Assembly (NCBI RefSeq): GCF_009497895.1
Contig: NZ_CP033116.1
Location: 3,844,001-3,908,000, forward strand
Direction of reading: 5' to 3'
Length of the DNA: 64,000 nt
Source of the DNA: Halopseudomonas pelagia
GTDB lineage: Bacteria > Pseudomonadota > Gammaproteobacteria > Pseudomonadales > Pseudomonadaceae
A program made the position numbers and the translations under genes. The notes under the pieces were generated by a model. It saw only the letters and a program-made list of their open reading frames with translations. It did no database searches and was not told the origin of the DNA. Below are positions 37,608 through 46,557 of the stretch, one piece after another; the stretch's first letter is position 1; each line of letters begins with the position of its first letter.

Positions 37608-39311
37608 ATGGATACCCCCGCGCTCTCCGGTCTGGCCCGGCGTATTGTTCAGGACCAGTTGCTCGACGCTCAGGTTGCCGCTAAGGCCAGCAAGCAAGCT
37701 AGTCAGGACAAGATTCCCTTTATCACCTACCTCGTCCAGAACAAGCTGGCCAGCGCTCGCGATCTGGCAATGCTCTGTGCGGAAGAGTTTGGCTATCCCT
37801 ATTGCGACCTTGCGGCGATTGACAAGGAATCTCAACCACAGGACTTAGTCAGCGAAAAGCTGATTCGCCAACATTCTGTGTTGCCGCTGTTCAAGCGCGG
37901 TTCACGCTTGTTTCTCGGCATATCAGACCCTACTAATCAGCAAGCCCTGAGCGACGTTCAGTTCAGTACGGGATTGATGACGGACGCCGTTATCGTAGAA
38001 GACGATAAGCTGCATACGCTGATCGAGAAGTTCCTCGAAAGCCCCACAGGTGGGCTTGGGGATATGAGCGACGGCGAGCTCGACGACCTGGATATCCAGA
38101 ACGTCAAAGACGATGAAAAAAAGGACGGCGGCACGAGTGATGCCGATGATGCGCCCATCGTTCGCTTCGTGAATAAAATGCTGTTGGACGCAGTTCGTAT
38201 GGGCTCATCTGACCTTCATTTTGAGCCGTATGAAAAGGTCTATCGGGTACGCTTTCGTACCGACGGCATATTGCACGAAATGGCCAAGCCACCGATCCAA
38301 TTAGGCGTTCGTATTGCGGCTCGCCTCAAGGTGATGTCATCCATGGATATGGCTGAGCGGCGTAAACCGCAGGATGGCCGTATCAAAATGAAAATATCCA
38401 AGAACAAAGCGATCGATTTTCGCGTCAATACGCTGCCTACGCTATGGGGCGAGAAAGTAGTGCTGCGTATTCTCGACGCAGAAAGCGCCAAGATGGGCAT
38501 CGACGCGCTTGGCTATGAAGATGATCAAAAAGAGATGTATATGTCTGCTCTTGCTCGCCCGCAAGGCATGATCTTGGTGACTGGGCCAACTGGCTCAGGG
38601 AAAACCGTTTCTCTTTACACCGGCTTGAATATTCTCAACACTGTTGAGCGCAATATCTCTACTGCAGAAGACCCAGTCGAGATCAACCTTGAAGGTGTAA
38701 ACCAGGTCAACGTTAACCCAAAACAGGGGCTGGATTTTGCCAAGGCTCTTAGGGCGTTTTTGCGTCAGGATCCGGATATCATCATGGTGGGCGAAATTCG
38801 CGACTTGGAAACGGCCGAAATCGCCATTAAGGCTGCACAAACAGGCCACATGGTGATGTCGACCCTTCACACCAATAGTGCTGCCGAGACGCTTACGCGC
38901 TTGAGGAATATGGGCGTTCCTTCCTTCAATATCGCCACATCGGTAAACCTGATTATTGCCCAGCGGCTGGCACGGCGGCTATGCAAGTCCTGCAAAAAGC
39001 CAATGGAGATACCTAATGAAGTACTGCTTGAGGAAGGATTCACGCAGGAAAAAATAGACGCTGGGATCACAATTTATAGTCCTGTAGGTTGCGAAAATTG
39101 CAAAGACGGTTATAAAGGACGTGTTGGCATCTATGAGGTAGTCAAAATCACCCAGGCGATGCAGCGAATCATTATGGAGGACGGCAACTCCATTGAGATT
39201 ACTGAAGTAGCACAGAAAGAAGGATTCAGAAACTTGCGCCAATCCGCCCTGATGAAAGCGGAACAGGGTGTTACCAGCCTGGCGGAAGTCAACCGAGTGA
39301 CCAAGGATTAA
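37608..39311 (+). CDS. pilB: Type IV pilus extension ATPase
   Basis: 567 residues, normal for PilB. This cytosolic hexamer drives pilin polymerisation. The N-terminal MshEN-type domain (which in relatives binds c-di-GMP) precedes the ATPase core with Walker A GPTGSGKTVS, Asp box, Walker B (DPDIIMVGEIRDLET) and His box (HMVMSTLHTNSA). The zinc-binding tetracysteine is complete (CKSCKKP, then GCENCKDGY). First gene of pilBCD, with a 3-base gap to pilC. Confidence 0.97.
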   Translation: MDTPALSGLARRIVQDQLLDAQVAAKASKQASQDKIPFITYLVQNKLASARDLAMLCAEEFGYPYCDLAAIDKESQPQDLVSEKLIRQHSVLPLFKRGSRLFLGISDPTNQQALSDVQFSTGLMTDAVIVEDDKLHTLIEKFLESPTGGLGDMSDGELDDLDIQNVKDDEKKDGGTSDADDAPIVRFVNKMLLDAVRMGSSDLHFEPYEKVYRVRFRTDGILHEMAKPPIQLGVRIAARLKVMSSMDMAERRKPQDGRIKMKISKNKAIDFRVNTLPTLWGEKVVLRILDAESAKMGIDALGYEDDQKEMYMSALARPQGMILVTGPTGSGKTVSLYTGLNILNTVERNISTAEDPVEINLEGVNQVNVNPKQGLDFAKALRAFLRQDPDIIMVGEIRDLETAEIAIKAAQTGHMVMSTLHTNSAAETLTRLRNMGVPSFNIATSVNLIIAQRLARRLCKSCKKPMEIPNEVLLEEGFTQEKIDAGITIYSPVGCENCKDGYKGRVGIYEVVKITQAMQRIIMEDGNSIEITEVAQKEGFRNLRQSALMKAEQGVTSLAEVNRVTKD

Positions 39312-39314
39312 GTC

Positions 39315-40577
39315 ATGGCGCAACAAGCCGCAGTAAAAAGAAAATTGGCGTCGCCCAAAACAAAGGCAAAAGTTGATAAAACTGTACCTTTTAAGTGGGA
39401 AGGCAAGGATCGCAAAGGCACAAAAGTAGCTGGCGAATTGCAGGGGCTTAATGTTGCTCTGGTAAAAGCTCAATTGCGCAAACAAGGCATTCTGGCGACC
39501 AAGGTCACAAAAAAGTCGACGTTGTTTGGCACCCGAGCGAAAAAGATCAAGCCACTTGATATCGCATTTTTTACACGTCAGCTCTCTACTATGATGGCGG
39601 CGGGCGTCCCAATCATTCAGTCGTTCGACATTATTGCTGAGGGAACTGAAAACCCCAATTTGCAGAAATTGATCAACGAGATTAAAGCAGATGTGGCGGC
39701 AGGTAACACCTTGGCGGATTCGCTTAGAGCTCACCCTAAATATTTTGACGATTTGTTTTGTAACCTCGTCGAGTCAGGCGAGCAGTCAGGCAAGCTGGAA
39801 TCATTGCTTTCACGCATCGCCACGTACAAAGAAAAAACCGAAGCCCTGAAAGCGAAGATCAAGAAGGCCATGACCTATCCGATCGCGGTAGTCGTGGTCG
39901 CCATCATCGTTACCGCCATTCTGCTACTCAAGGTAGTACCTCAGTTCCAGATGGTTTTTTCCAGCTTTGGAGCAAATCTTCCCGCCTTTACTCTTTGGGT
40001 AATGGGAATATCTGAATGGCTTCAGGCTTGGTGGTTTATAGCGCTGGTCGTTATCATCGTCATCGGTTATGCCTACACTCAAGCCCATGTGCGGTCCAAG
40101 AAATTTCGTGATGCGGAAGACCGCGCTTTGCTGAAGGCCCCGGTTGTTGGCGATATTGTGTATAAAGCGGCTGTGGCCCGATATGCCCGTACCCTGTCGA
40201 CGACCTTCGCCGCAGGCGTACCATTGGTTGAAGCACTGGATTCCGTCGCAGGCGCAGCAGGCAATGTCGTTTTCTACAACGCCATTATGCAAATCAAAGA
40301 AGACGTTTCTGCTGGCTCTCAGCTGAATTTCTCGATGCGTACCACAAATGTCTTTCCATCAATGGCCGTGCAAATGGCGGGCATTGGGGAAGAGTCCGGC
40401 AACTTGGATGGCATGCTGGAAAAGGTAGCCGACTACTACGAAAGCGAAGTCGATAATGCCGTGGACAACCTCACCACGCTTCTCGAGCCAATTATCATGG
40501 TAGTACTTGGCGTGCTGGTTGGCGGCCTTATCATTGCCATGTACTTGCCAATCTTCCAGCTTGGTAATGTTGTCTAA
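39315..40577 (+). CDS. pilC: Type IV pilus inner-membrane platform protein
   Basis: 420 residues. Two T2SSF domains are visible (FFTRQLSTMMAAGVPIIQSF and ARYARTLSTTFAAGVPLVEAL), with three hydrophobic helices (around YPIAVVVVAIIVTAILLL, WWFIALVVIIVIGY and the C-terminal EPIIMVVLGVLVGGLIIAMY). It links PilB to the growing fibre. The N-terminal extension is Lys-rich. Lies between pilB and pilD with 3-base gaps, so translation is probably coupled. Confidence 0.97.
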   Translation: MAQQAAVKRKLASPKTKAKVDKTVPFKWEGKDRKGTKVAGELQGLNVALVKAQLRKQGILATKVTKKSTLFGTRAKKIKPLDIAFFTRQLSTMMAAGVPIIQSFDIIAEGTENPNLQKLINEIKADVAAGNTLADSLRAHPKYFDDLFCNLVESGEQSGKLESLLSRIATYKEKTEALKAKIKKAMTYPIAVVVVAIIVTAILLLKVVPQFQMVFSSFGANLPAFTLWVMGISEWLQAWWFIALVVIIVIGYAYTQAHVRSKKFRDAEDRALLKAPVVGDIVYKAAVARYARTLSTTFAAGVPLVEALDSVAGAAGNVVFYNAIMQIKEDVSAGSQLNFSMRTTNVFPSMAVQMAGIGEESGNLDGMLEKVADYYESEVDNAVDNLTTLLEPIIMVVLGVLVGGLIIAMYLPIFQLGNVV

Positions 40578-40580
40578 TTC

Positions 40581-41453
40581 ATGAGTTTACCCTCCTATTT
40601 GGCCAGCGATGAGCTGGCCTTTATTTTGATCGCCGGCCTATTAGGCCTCGTTGTTGGTAGCTTCCTCAACGTTGTCATCCATCGCGTCCCAAGAATGATG
40701 GAACGCGACTGGCTTAGGCAGGCGCGGGAAATGCTGGAGCCTGATGCTGAACAACCGAAAGAACCGACCTACAACCTGATCCTACCTCACTCCCACTGCC
40801 CACACTGCAACACAGAAATCAAAGCGTGGCAGAACCTTCCGGTCTTGAGCTATCTATTGCTGCGCGGGCGCTGTGGCCAGTGCAGGGCACGCATCAGCCC
40901 GCGCTACCCACTAGTTGAATTGCTGACGGCCGTGCTGTCGATGACAGTGGCTTGGCAATTCGGTTTTGGTTGGGCGGCTGGAGCCATGTTGGTGTTGACC
41001 TGGGGGCTAATCAGTTTAAGTCTGATTGATGCCGATACCCAGTTGCTGCCCGATTCGATAGTGCTGCCGCTGCTCTGGCTTGGCCTGATCATCAACAGCT
41101 TTGCGCTTATGACTGACCTGAACTCGGCGCTCTGGGGCGCGGTGGTGGGCTATCTGACCCTCTGGCTCATTTTCTGGGCATTCAAGCTGATTACGGGCAA
41201 GGAAGGCATGGGCTACGGCGATTTCAAATTGCTAGCTATGCTTGGCGCCTGGGGCGGCTGGCAGATTCTGCCGTTGACCATTTTGCTCTCTTCTCTGGTG
41301 GGCGCGATTCTGGGCGTCATCATCCTGAAAACCCGTGGCCAGTCCAACGCCACTCCCCTGCCCTTCGGACCCTATCTGGCAATCGCCGGGTGGATTGCAT
41401 TGATCTGGGGTGACACAATTACCGGCACATACCTTCACTTCGCCGGATTCTGA
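40581..41453 (+). CDS. pilD: Prepilin peptidase/N-methyltransferase
   Basis: 290 residues. It cleaves prepilin leaders and methylates the new N-terminal Phe. The zinc-binding loop has CPHCNTEIKAWQNLPV and CGQCRARISPRYPLVE. The aspartyl protease residues lie in DADTQLLPDS and in the GYGDFKLLA (GxGD) motif. About eight membrane helices. It serves both pilins here and, in many relatives, type II secretion pseudopilins. Confidence 0.97.
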   Translation: MSLPSYLASDELAFILIAGLLGLVVGSFLNVVIHRVPRMMERDWLRQAREMLEPDAEQPKEPTYNLILPHSHCPHCNTEIKAWQNLPVLSYLLLRGRCGQCRARISPRYPLVELLTAVLSMTVAWQFGFGWAAGAMLVLTWGLISLSLIDADTQLLPDSIVLPLLWLGLIINSFALMTDLNSALWGAVVGYLTLWLIFWAFKLITGKEGMGYGDFKLLAMLGAWGGWQILPLTILLSSLVGAILGVIILKTRGQSNATPLPFGPYLAIAGWIALIWGDTITGTYLHFAGF

Positions 41454-41481
41454 TCGGCTATCGCACTCTTATCCTGATTGC

Positions 41482-41510
41482 AGGACTATACGGCTTTGCC
41501 GTATAGTCCT
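41482..41510. promoter_or_regulatory. Perfect 13-bp palindrome before the toxin gene (operator and/or terminator)
   Basis: AGGACTATACGGC and GCCGTATAGTCCT flank TTT, four bases before the toxin start. It overlaps a TTGCAG (41478-41483) and TATAGT (41502-41507) promoter-like pair, as expected for an autoregulatory toxin-antitoxin operator. No T tract follows on the plus strand. Confidence 0.65.
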
Positions 41511-41513
41511 CGC

Positions 41514-41828
41514 ATGTATACCATTATTGAAACGGAAGTCTTTAAACGGTACGCCGAAGCTGTCTGGGATGAGGATGAGCGCCACGCGTTTATTACCTGG
41601 ATCGCTGCGAACCCTCTGTCAGGCGACGTTATTCCTGGCAGTGGCGGCCTTAGGAAACTCAGGTGGCGCGGGAGCAGCGGAGGCAAGCGAGGTGGCGTGA
41701 GGGTCATTTACTACAACGAGCTTGCGGTAGGCAGTATCTGGCTGCTGATCGTGTACAGCAAGGCAAAATTCGATAATTTGCCCGCAAGCTTTCTCAAGCA
41801 GTTGAAAGAGGCAACCGGCAATGGATAA
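41514..41828 (+). CDS. RelE/HigB-family toxin
   Basis: 104 residues. Contains the RelE-superfamily core: FKRYAEAVWDEDERHAFITW, GLRKLRWRGSSGGKRGGVRVIYY, and a C-terminal lysine-rich KAKFDNLPASFLKQLKE. Relatives cleave ribosome-bound mRNA. No ribosome-binding site is seen before the ATG and the presumed -10 is very close, so the mRNA may be nearly leaderless. It is the first gene of a pair with its antitoxin, with an 8-base overlap. Placed inside the normally continuous pilBCD-coaE run. Confidence 0.88.
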   Translation: MYTIIETEVFKRYAEAVWDEDERHAFITWIAANPLSGDVIPGSGGLRKLRWRGSSGGKRGGVRVIYYNELAVGSIWLLIVYSKAKFDNLPASFLKQLKEATGNG

Positions 41829-42099
41829 AGAACTGCAATCATTTCAAGAAGATCTCTTGCAATCCATCCAACAAATGAAATCAAACAAAATTGCTCGGGC
41901 AACCAAGGTTGAACTGACTCCAGCTGCGGCCGCTCGCGCCAAAGTGGGGTTAACACAGAATGCATTTGCCGAGATGCTGGGGGTCAGTTTGCGCACACTG
42001 CAGGATTGGGAGCAGGGTCGCAGGCAGCCTACAGGTGCCGCCCAGACTCTGCTGTTAGTGGCTACACAACATCCGGAAGCGCTATTGGATCTGCACTGA
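41821..42099 (+). CDS. HTH (Xre/NadS/HigA-like) antitoxin
   Basis: 92 residues. A helix-turn-helix is visible at VGLTQNAFAEMLGVSLRTLQ, with the following WEQGRRQPTG typical of toxin-linked Xre regulators. The N-terminal third is likely to bind the toxin. The order toxin then antitoxin with 8 shared bases fits the HigBA/NadS type. It probably binds the palindrome at 41482-41510. Confidence 0.88.
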   Translation: MDKELQSFQEDLLQSIQQMKSNKIARATKVELTPAAAARAKVGLTQNAFAEMLGVSLRTLQDWEQGRRQPTGAAQTLLLVATQHPEALLDLH

Positions 42100-42132
42100 T
42101 CAAACAGGCTTTTGGGCCGTCTGGAGTACGCG

Positions 42133-42759
42133 TTGAACCCAGTCTCAAACTCATTGATCATAGGTTTGACCGGCGGTATCGGCAGCGGCAAGAGCGCTGC
42201 GGCTGACCGCTTTGCCAACGCGCACGGCATTCATGTAGTGGATGCCGACCTCAAGTCTCGCGTCGTAGTTGAACCAGGTAGGCCCGCACTGCAGCATATT
42301 GTGGATCGATTTGGTTCTGACATACTGCTTGAGAACGGCAGCCTTAACCGCGCAGCACTGCGTGAGCGCGTGTTCCAGGATGTTGATCAGCGTCTGTGGT
42401 TGGAAGCACTTCTGCATCCGCTGATCCGCGAAGAAATTATAAGCGACCTGGCCTCTGCGACGTCGCCTTACGCGCTGCTGGTTTCGCCGCTACTGGTTGA
42501 ATCCGGTCAACATGCCATGACTGAGCGCATCATCGTCGTGGATGTGCCCGAGGCGACGCAGATATTGCGCACCAGCCAACGCGACGGTGTGCCTGAAGCA
42601 CAGATCAAGGCTATCATGCAGGCCCAGGCGAAGCGTGAAGACCGCCTGCGGCACGCCCACGATATCATTCTCAATGACCAGGACCTGGCGACGCTGCATG
42701 CGCAAGTTGACGCGCTGCATGAACGCTACCTGGCCATGACTACAGGAGCCACGCCATGA
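42133..42759 (+). CDS. coaE: Dephospho-CoA kinase
   Basis: 208 residues, normal. Phosphorylates dephospho-CoA, the last step of coenzyme A synthesis. P-loop [15 protein letters not shown] at the N-terminus, [13 protein letters not shown], and the lid region [15 protein letters not shown] are present. The start is a TTG at 42133 with GGAG seven bases upstream; no ATG fits. The last codons overlap yacG by 4 bases. Usual neighbour of pilD in pseudomonads; here the toxin-antitoxin pair lies between. Confidence 0.93.
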   Translation: MNPVSNSLIIGLTGGIGSGKSAAADRFANAHGIHVVDADLKSRVVVEPGRPALQHIVDRFGSDILLENGSLNRAALRERVFQDVDQRLWLEALLHPLIREEIISDLASATSPYALLVSPLLVESGQHAMTERIIVVDVPEATQILRTSQRDGVPEAQIKAIMQAQAKREDRLRHAHDIILNDQDLATLHAQVDALHERYLAMTTGATP

Positions 42760-42944
42760 CCCTGAGCGTCGAATGCCCTACCTGCAAAGCCCCGGTGACC
42801 TGGGATGACAGTTTTCCCGACCGCCCTTTCTGTTCACACCGGTGTCGTTTAATCGATCTCGGCGCCTGGGCTTCTGAAGAGCACGTAGTCCCGGGCGAAG
42901 AGCTGGAACAGGACCTGTATTCAGGGGATCTGCCCCAGCAATGA
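42756..42944 (+). CDS. yacG: DNA gyrase inhibitor YacG, zinc-ribbon
   Basis: 62 residues. Four cysteines in [10 protein letters not shown] and [14 protein letters not shown] form the zinc finger; the family binds GyrB and blocks DNA binding. Overlaps coaE by ATGA. The C-terminus is acidic, as usual. Confidence 0.95.
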   Translation: MTLSVECPTCKAPVTWDDSFPDRPFCSHRCRLIDLGAWASEEHVVPGEELEQDLYSGDLPQQ

Positions 42945-42956
42945 GCCACTGATTTC

Positions 42957-43976
42957 GTGCGCCCAATTCATGTAATGGCTGCGGTGATTCGCCGAGCGGA
43001 TGGCAGCATTCTGATTGCCAAGCGCCCTGATGCCGCACATCAGGGCGGGCTGTGGGAATTCCCTGGGGGCAAGCTGGAAGAAGGTGAGCCTCGCCTGGAT
43101 GGCCTTGCGCGCGAACTGCAGGAGGAGCTTGGGATTCAAATTACCAACGCTCGTCCGCTGATTGATATCCGCCATGACTACCCTGACAAATCCATACGCC
43201 TGGATGTGTGGAGCGTTTCTTCGTTTAGCGGAGAGGCACATGGTGCCGAGGGGCAGCAGGTAAGGTGGGTGGCGCCTCAAGACCTTGGGCAATATGCGTT
43301 TCCAGCTGCGAATAAACCTATTGTTCTTGCTGCTACCCTGCCCCAACGTTATCTGATTACCCCTGATAACTGCGATGCAGACCAATTGATCGCCGGACTG
43401 GACGTGGCCAGCGAACGGGGCGTGCGGATGGTTCAGTTGCGGCAGACTGGTCTAAGTCAGGCTGATTATGCAACCTTGGCTACGACCCTGATGGCCAAGA
43501 CCGGCGAAGCGTTTATGTGGATATTGAAAGGCGAGCATCCACCGTCGAGCGGGGCTGGTTGGCATGTGACGTCGGCGCAGCTGCGGAGATTTCGTGCGAG
43601 TGGGTGGTGCAAGGGGAAGCCTTTCGCGACGAGGCCCCCGCTCCTACAGAGTACTGACGAGATGGAGCGACGGTCTGAGTGCGAGGAGACTTGGGATGGG
43701 TTATTGGCCGCGTCCTGCCACAACGCGGAAGAACTGCAGATGGCGAACGATATCGGCGCTGACTTTGTCACCCTCTCGCCCGTACTCCCTACACAAAGCC
43801 ATCCCGGGGCTGCGCATCTTGGCTGGGAGGGGGCCGCAGAGCTTGTAGCGATGGTAAATATGCCGGTGTATCTTTTGGGCGGCCTAAGCTCGGACGATCT
43901 TGAGTGCGCTCAGGAGATAGGCGCGCAAGGTATAGCTGGGATTTCCGGATTATGGCCGGCGGTTAAACCCCGCTAG
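42957..43976 (+). CDS. Nudix (MutT-like) / thiamine-phosphate-synthase-like fusion
   Basis: 339 residues. The N-terminal Nudix domain has a complete box GGKLEEGEPRLDGLARELQEEL (split here only for description: GGKLEEGEP, ARELQEELGI). The C-terminal half is ThiE-like (RGVRMVQLRQTGLS, ASCHNAEELQMANDIGADFV, GAQGIAGISGLW) and probably not catalytic, as in P. aeruginosa PA4400. Between GWHVTSAQLRRF and LLAASCH there is an extra stretch of about 30 residues that coincides with a REP-like DNA sequence. GTG start at 42957; an ATG at 42975 is possible. Role as a nucleotide-pool sanitiser is inferred. Confidence 0.86.
   Translation: MRPIHVMAAVIRRADGSILIAKRPDAAHQGGLWEFPGGKLEEGEPRLDGLARELQEELGIQITNARPLIDIRHDYPDKSIRLDVWSVSSFSGEAHGAEGQQVRWVAPQDLGQYAFPAANKPIVLAATLPQRYLITPDNCDADQLIAGLDVASERGVRMVQLRQTGLSQADYATLATTLMAKTGEAFMWILKGEHPPSSGAGWHVTSAQLRRFRASGWCKGKPFATRPPLLQSTDEMERRSECEETWDGLLAASCHNAEELQMANDIGADFVTLSPVLPTQSHPGAAHLGWEGAAELVAMVNMPVYLLGGLSSDDLECAQEIGAQGIAGISGLWPAVKPR
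43619..43649. repeat. REP-like sequence inside the Nudix/ThiE coding region
   Basis: GCCTTTCGCGACGAGGCCCC followed by CGCTCCTACAG fits the Pseudomonas REP pattern (TTCGCGGG..CCCGCTCCTACAG). It adds codons without breaking the frame. A degenerate inverse partner may follow at about 43662-43690. Confidence 0.6.
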
Positions 43977-43993
43977 ACCAGGCAGCACCCACT

Positions 43994-44941
43994 TCAGTCC
44001 AGCGATACCACGCGCAGCTCTTTGGGCATACTAAAGACGATATTTTCTTCCTGCCCGGCCAGTTCTTCCTCGCCTTGGGCGCCCAGGCCATGCAGGTGCC
44101 TGATTACCTGTCTTACCAGGATATCCGGCGCAGAGGCGCCAGCGGTGATGCCGATATGCTTGACGCCATCCAGCCATTCCGTACGAATCTCATCCGCGCC
44201 GTCAATCAAATAGGCGGGGGTACCCATGCGCTCGGATAGTTCACGCAGCCGGTTGGAGTTGGAGCTGTTTGGGCTACCGACCACCAGCACCAGGTCACAG
44301 GCGCTGGCGAGCTGCTTGACGGCATCCTGGCGGTTTTGTGTCGCGTAGCAGATGTCGTCCTTGCGCGGCCCGTCAATCGCCGGAAAGCGTGCTCTCAGCG
44401 CGTCTATGACGCGCGCCGTATCATCCATCGAGAGGGTGGTCTGGGTAACGAACGCCAAACTTTCCGGATGGCGGACGTTGAGCTTGGCTACGTCGTTTTC
44501 GTCTTCTACCAGATAGATAGCACCGCCATTGCGGTCATCGTACTGACCCATGGTGCCCTCAACTTCGGGATGGCCGGCGTGACCGATCAATACACACTCA
44601 CGACCATCACGGCTGTAGCGCGCGACTTCCATATGGACTTTGGTAACCAGCGGGCAGGTTGCATCGAAGATCTTCAGACCGCGATCGCTGGCTTCCTTGC
44701 GAACTGCCTGGGAAACGCCGTGAGCGCTGAAGATGACGATGACGTCGTCAGGAACTTGCTCGATTTCTTCAACGAAGATGGCGCCACGGTTGCGCAGGTC
44801 TTCGACGACGAATTTGTTGTGCACCACCTCATGCCGCACGTAGATCGGCGGGCCGAAGACCTCGAGTGCGCGATTGACGATCTCGATGGCACGGTCAACG
44901 CCGGCACAGAAGCCGCGGGGGTTGGCCAGTTTGATCTGCAT
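43994..44941 (-). CDS. ispH: 4-hydroxy-3-methylbut-2-enyl diphosphate reductase
   Basis: 315 residues. Last enzyme of the MEP isoprenoid pathway, producing IPP and DMAPP with a 4Fe-4S cluster. The three cluster cysteines are seen in [17 protein letters not shown] and the [11 protein letters not shown] region; substrate-binding HEVVHN, HGHPE-like HAGHPEVEG and SSNSNRL are present. Converges with the Nudix fusion gene, 17 bases apart, and is followed upstream by a repeat region. Confidence 0.97.
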   Translation of the reverse strand: MQIKLANPRGFCAGVDRAIEIVNRALEVFGPPIYVRHEVVHNKFVVEDLRNRGAIFVEEIEQVPDDVIVIFSAHGVSQAVRKEASDRGLKIFDATCPLVTKVHMEVARYSRDGRECVLIGHAGHPEVEGTMGQYDDRNGGAIYLVEDENDVAKLNVRHPESLAFVTQTTLSMDDTARVIDALRARFPAIDGPRKDDICYATQNRQDAVKQLASACDLVLVVGSPNSSNSNRLRELSERMGTPAYLIDGADEIRTEWLDGVKHIGITAGASAPDILVRQVIRHLHGLGAQGEEELAGQEENIVFSMPKELRVVSLD

Positions 44942-45469
44942 GGGAGCCTCGGTTATGGGTGGCTTACGGATGAGTATTGGTCGCCATTATCCATGATGTG
45001 GGCGGGTAAATCGACGGCTGGGGTAGTTTGAGTGGTGGCGGGTACTCTGAAGGTCAAGATGGATTCCCGCGTGCGCGGGAATGACGATATTGGGCAAACG
45101 AAGCTGGCTGGGGGGTTTGGGGGGATGAGCCGGCCATGATGGTATTGAAGTTGGAGTCTTCACTAGTGCGGTTTTGCTGATATACCGCTTGGATTCCCGC
45201 CTTCGCGGGAATGACGGAGGTGGGGCTGGAATAATGTGTTTGGCACTGAAATGACGAAGCTGGGGCTGCAATAACCAGGTTCGCTATGGAAAATAAGGCT
45301 TGGCTCCCACCCACCTCGTCATTCCCGCGAAGGCGGGAATCCATTTTGACCTTGTTGGCGGTAGCCTAGCGAGACAAGCGATTTAGGCACCACCGTCGTA
45401 AGCCAGGCAATCGATCCTTGCGTTCGCGAGGATGACGGAATCGAGAAACGACGTGCGATGTAGCACCTA
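44942..45469. repeat. ATTCCC-type repeat region between ispH and fkpB
   Basis: 528 bases without a gene. Core palindromes lie at about 45060-45085, 45189-45214 and 45319-45344 (the last inverted), plus a degenerate inverse variant near 45415-45436. The first and third share an outer GGTCAARATGGATTCCCG in opposite orientations, so 45050-45356 is bounded by long inverted copies, like a small non-autonomous element. Confidence 0.72.
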
Positions 45470-45907
45470 TTAGAGTGCAGTCACCTTGATGATTTCAACG
45501 TCGAAGGTAATCACTTTGCCTGCCAGCGGGTGGTTAAAGTCCACGTCTACAGTGGTGTCGTGGATGGTTTTGACCACACCGGGTAGCTCGCCGCCGGCGG
45601 CGTCGCGGAAGATCACCAGCAGGCCGGGCTCCAACTCCATTTCGTTGAATTGATCACGGGCGACGGTCTGCATGTTCTGAGGATTGCCGGGGCCGAAGCC
45701 GCGTTCGGGCTCGATAGCGAAACTGCGCTGATCGCCGGCCTTGAGACCAAACAGGCTCTGCTCAAAGCCAGGCAACAGGCTGCCATCGCCGACCTTGAAG
45801 GTGGCTGGTGTTTTGTCGGTGGTAGTATCTATCACATCACCGTTGGGCAGCTTCAAGGTGAAATGCAGAGTCACTTCAGTGTCGTGGTTAACGCGAATGT
45901 CGGTCAT
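45470..45907 (-). CDS. fkpB: FKBP-type peptidyl-prolyl isomerase (SlpA type)
   Basis: 145 residues. SlpA-like PPIase with chaperone activity. FKBP strand VTLHFTLKLPNGDVIDTT, then GDGSLLPGFEQSLFGLKAGD, then the insert-in-flap domain with GLLVIFRD, and NHPLAGKVITFDVEI. Lies downstream of lspA with a REPIN in the gap, as in the conserved ileS-lspA-fkpB-ispH run. Confidence 0.95.
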   Translation of the reverse strand: MTDIRVNHDTEVTLHFTLKLPNGDVIDTTTDKTPATFKVGDGSLLPGFEQSLFGLKAGDQRSFAIEPERGFGPGNPQNMQTVARDQFNEMELEPGLLVIFRDAAGGELPGVVKTIHDTTVDVDFNHPLAGKVITFDVEIIKVTAL

Positions 45908-45950
45908 GATGTGTGTCTCTTGTTTAGTCGTTTAATGGCGGGCCAATCCA

Positions 45951-46037
45951 TTCGCGGCGGGAACGCCGCTCCTATAAAAGGCCGTGCTATTAAATTAGAT
46001 CGAAGCAGCCCCGCGGGAGCGGCCGCCTGGCCGCGGC
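45951..46037. repeat. REPIN (inverted REP pair) between lspA and fkpB
   Basis: TTCGCGGCGGGAACGCCGCT at 45951 onward faces CCCGCGGGAGCGGCCGCCTG (46010 onward). Two REP units in opposite orientation separated by about 35 bases. Confidence 0.65.
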
Positions 46038-46041
46038 ATTC

Positions 46042-46557
46042 TCAGCCAACTTTGGCGTCGGCCTCAGCCTTGTTCTTGCCACCAAAAAACATGTCCAGAA
46101 TCAACAGCGCGGCACCGACGGTGATGGCGCTGTCGGCGATATTGAAGGCTGGGAAAAACCAGCTTTGCTGCCAATGCACCAGAATAAAATCCACCACATG
46201 ACCATGCACAATTCGGTCGTACAGATTGCCCAAGGCACCGCCCAGAATCAGCGCCAGCGCCAACGGCTCCATGATCTTCTGCCGTGGCAGCCGCGCGAGC
46301 CAGACGATCAGCATGCCGCTTACGCCTACGGCGATGGCAACAAAGAACCAGCGCTGCCAGCCGCCAGCATTGGCCAGAAAGCTGAAAGCGGCACCGGGGT
46401 TGTAAGCCAAAGTAAAGCTGAACAGACCATCAATCACCGGCACCTGCTGGTACATCTGCAGGTTGGCCTCGGCAAACCATTTACTCAACAGATCCAGGCC
46501 GATGATCAGTGCCGACAAGAGCAGCCAGCGGAGACTACCGTTACGCAGATCAGGCAT
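46042..46557 (-). CDS. lspA: Lipoprotein signal peptidase II
   Basis: 171 residues, four membrane helices. Removes the signal peptide from diacylglyceryl-prolipoproteins. Catalytic aspartates are in [12 protein letters not shown] and [11 protein letters not shown]. Overlaps ileS by 8 bases, the usual operon arrangement. Confidence 0.97.
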   Translation of the reverse strand: MPDLRNGSLRWLLLSALIIGLDLLSKWFAEANLQMYQQVPVIDGLFSFTLAYNPGAAFSFLANAGGWQRWFFVAIAVGVSGMLIVWLARLPRQKIMEPLALALILGGALGNLYDRIVHGHVVDFILVHWQQSWFFPAFNIADSAITVGAALLILDMFFGGKNKAEADAKVG

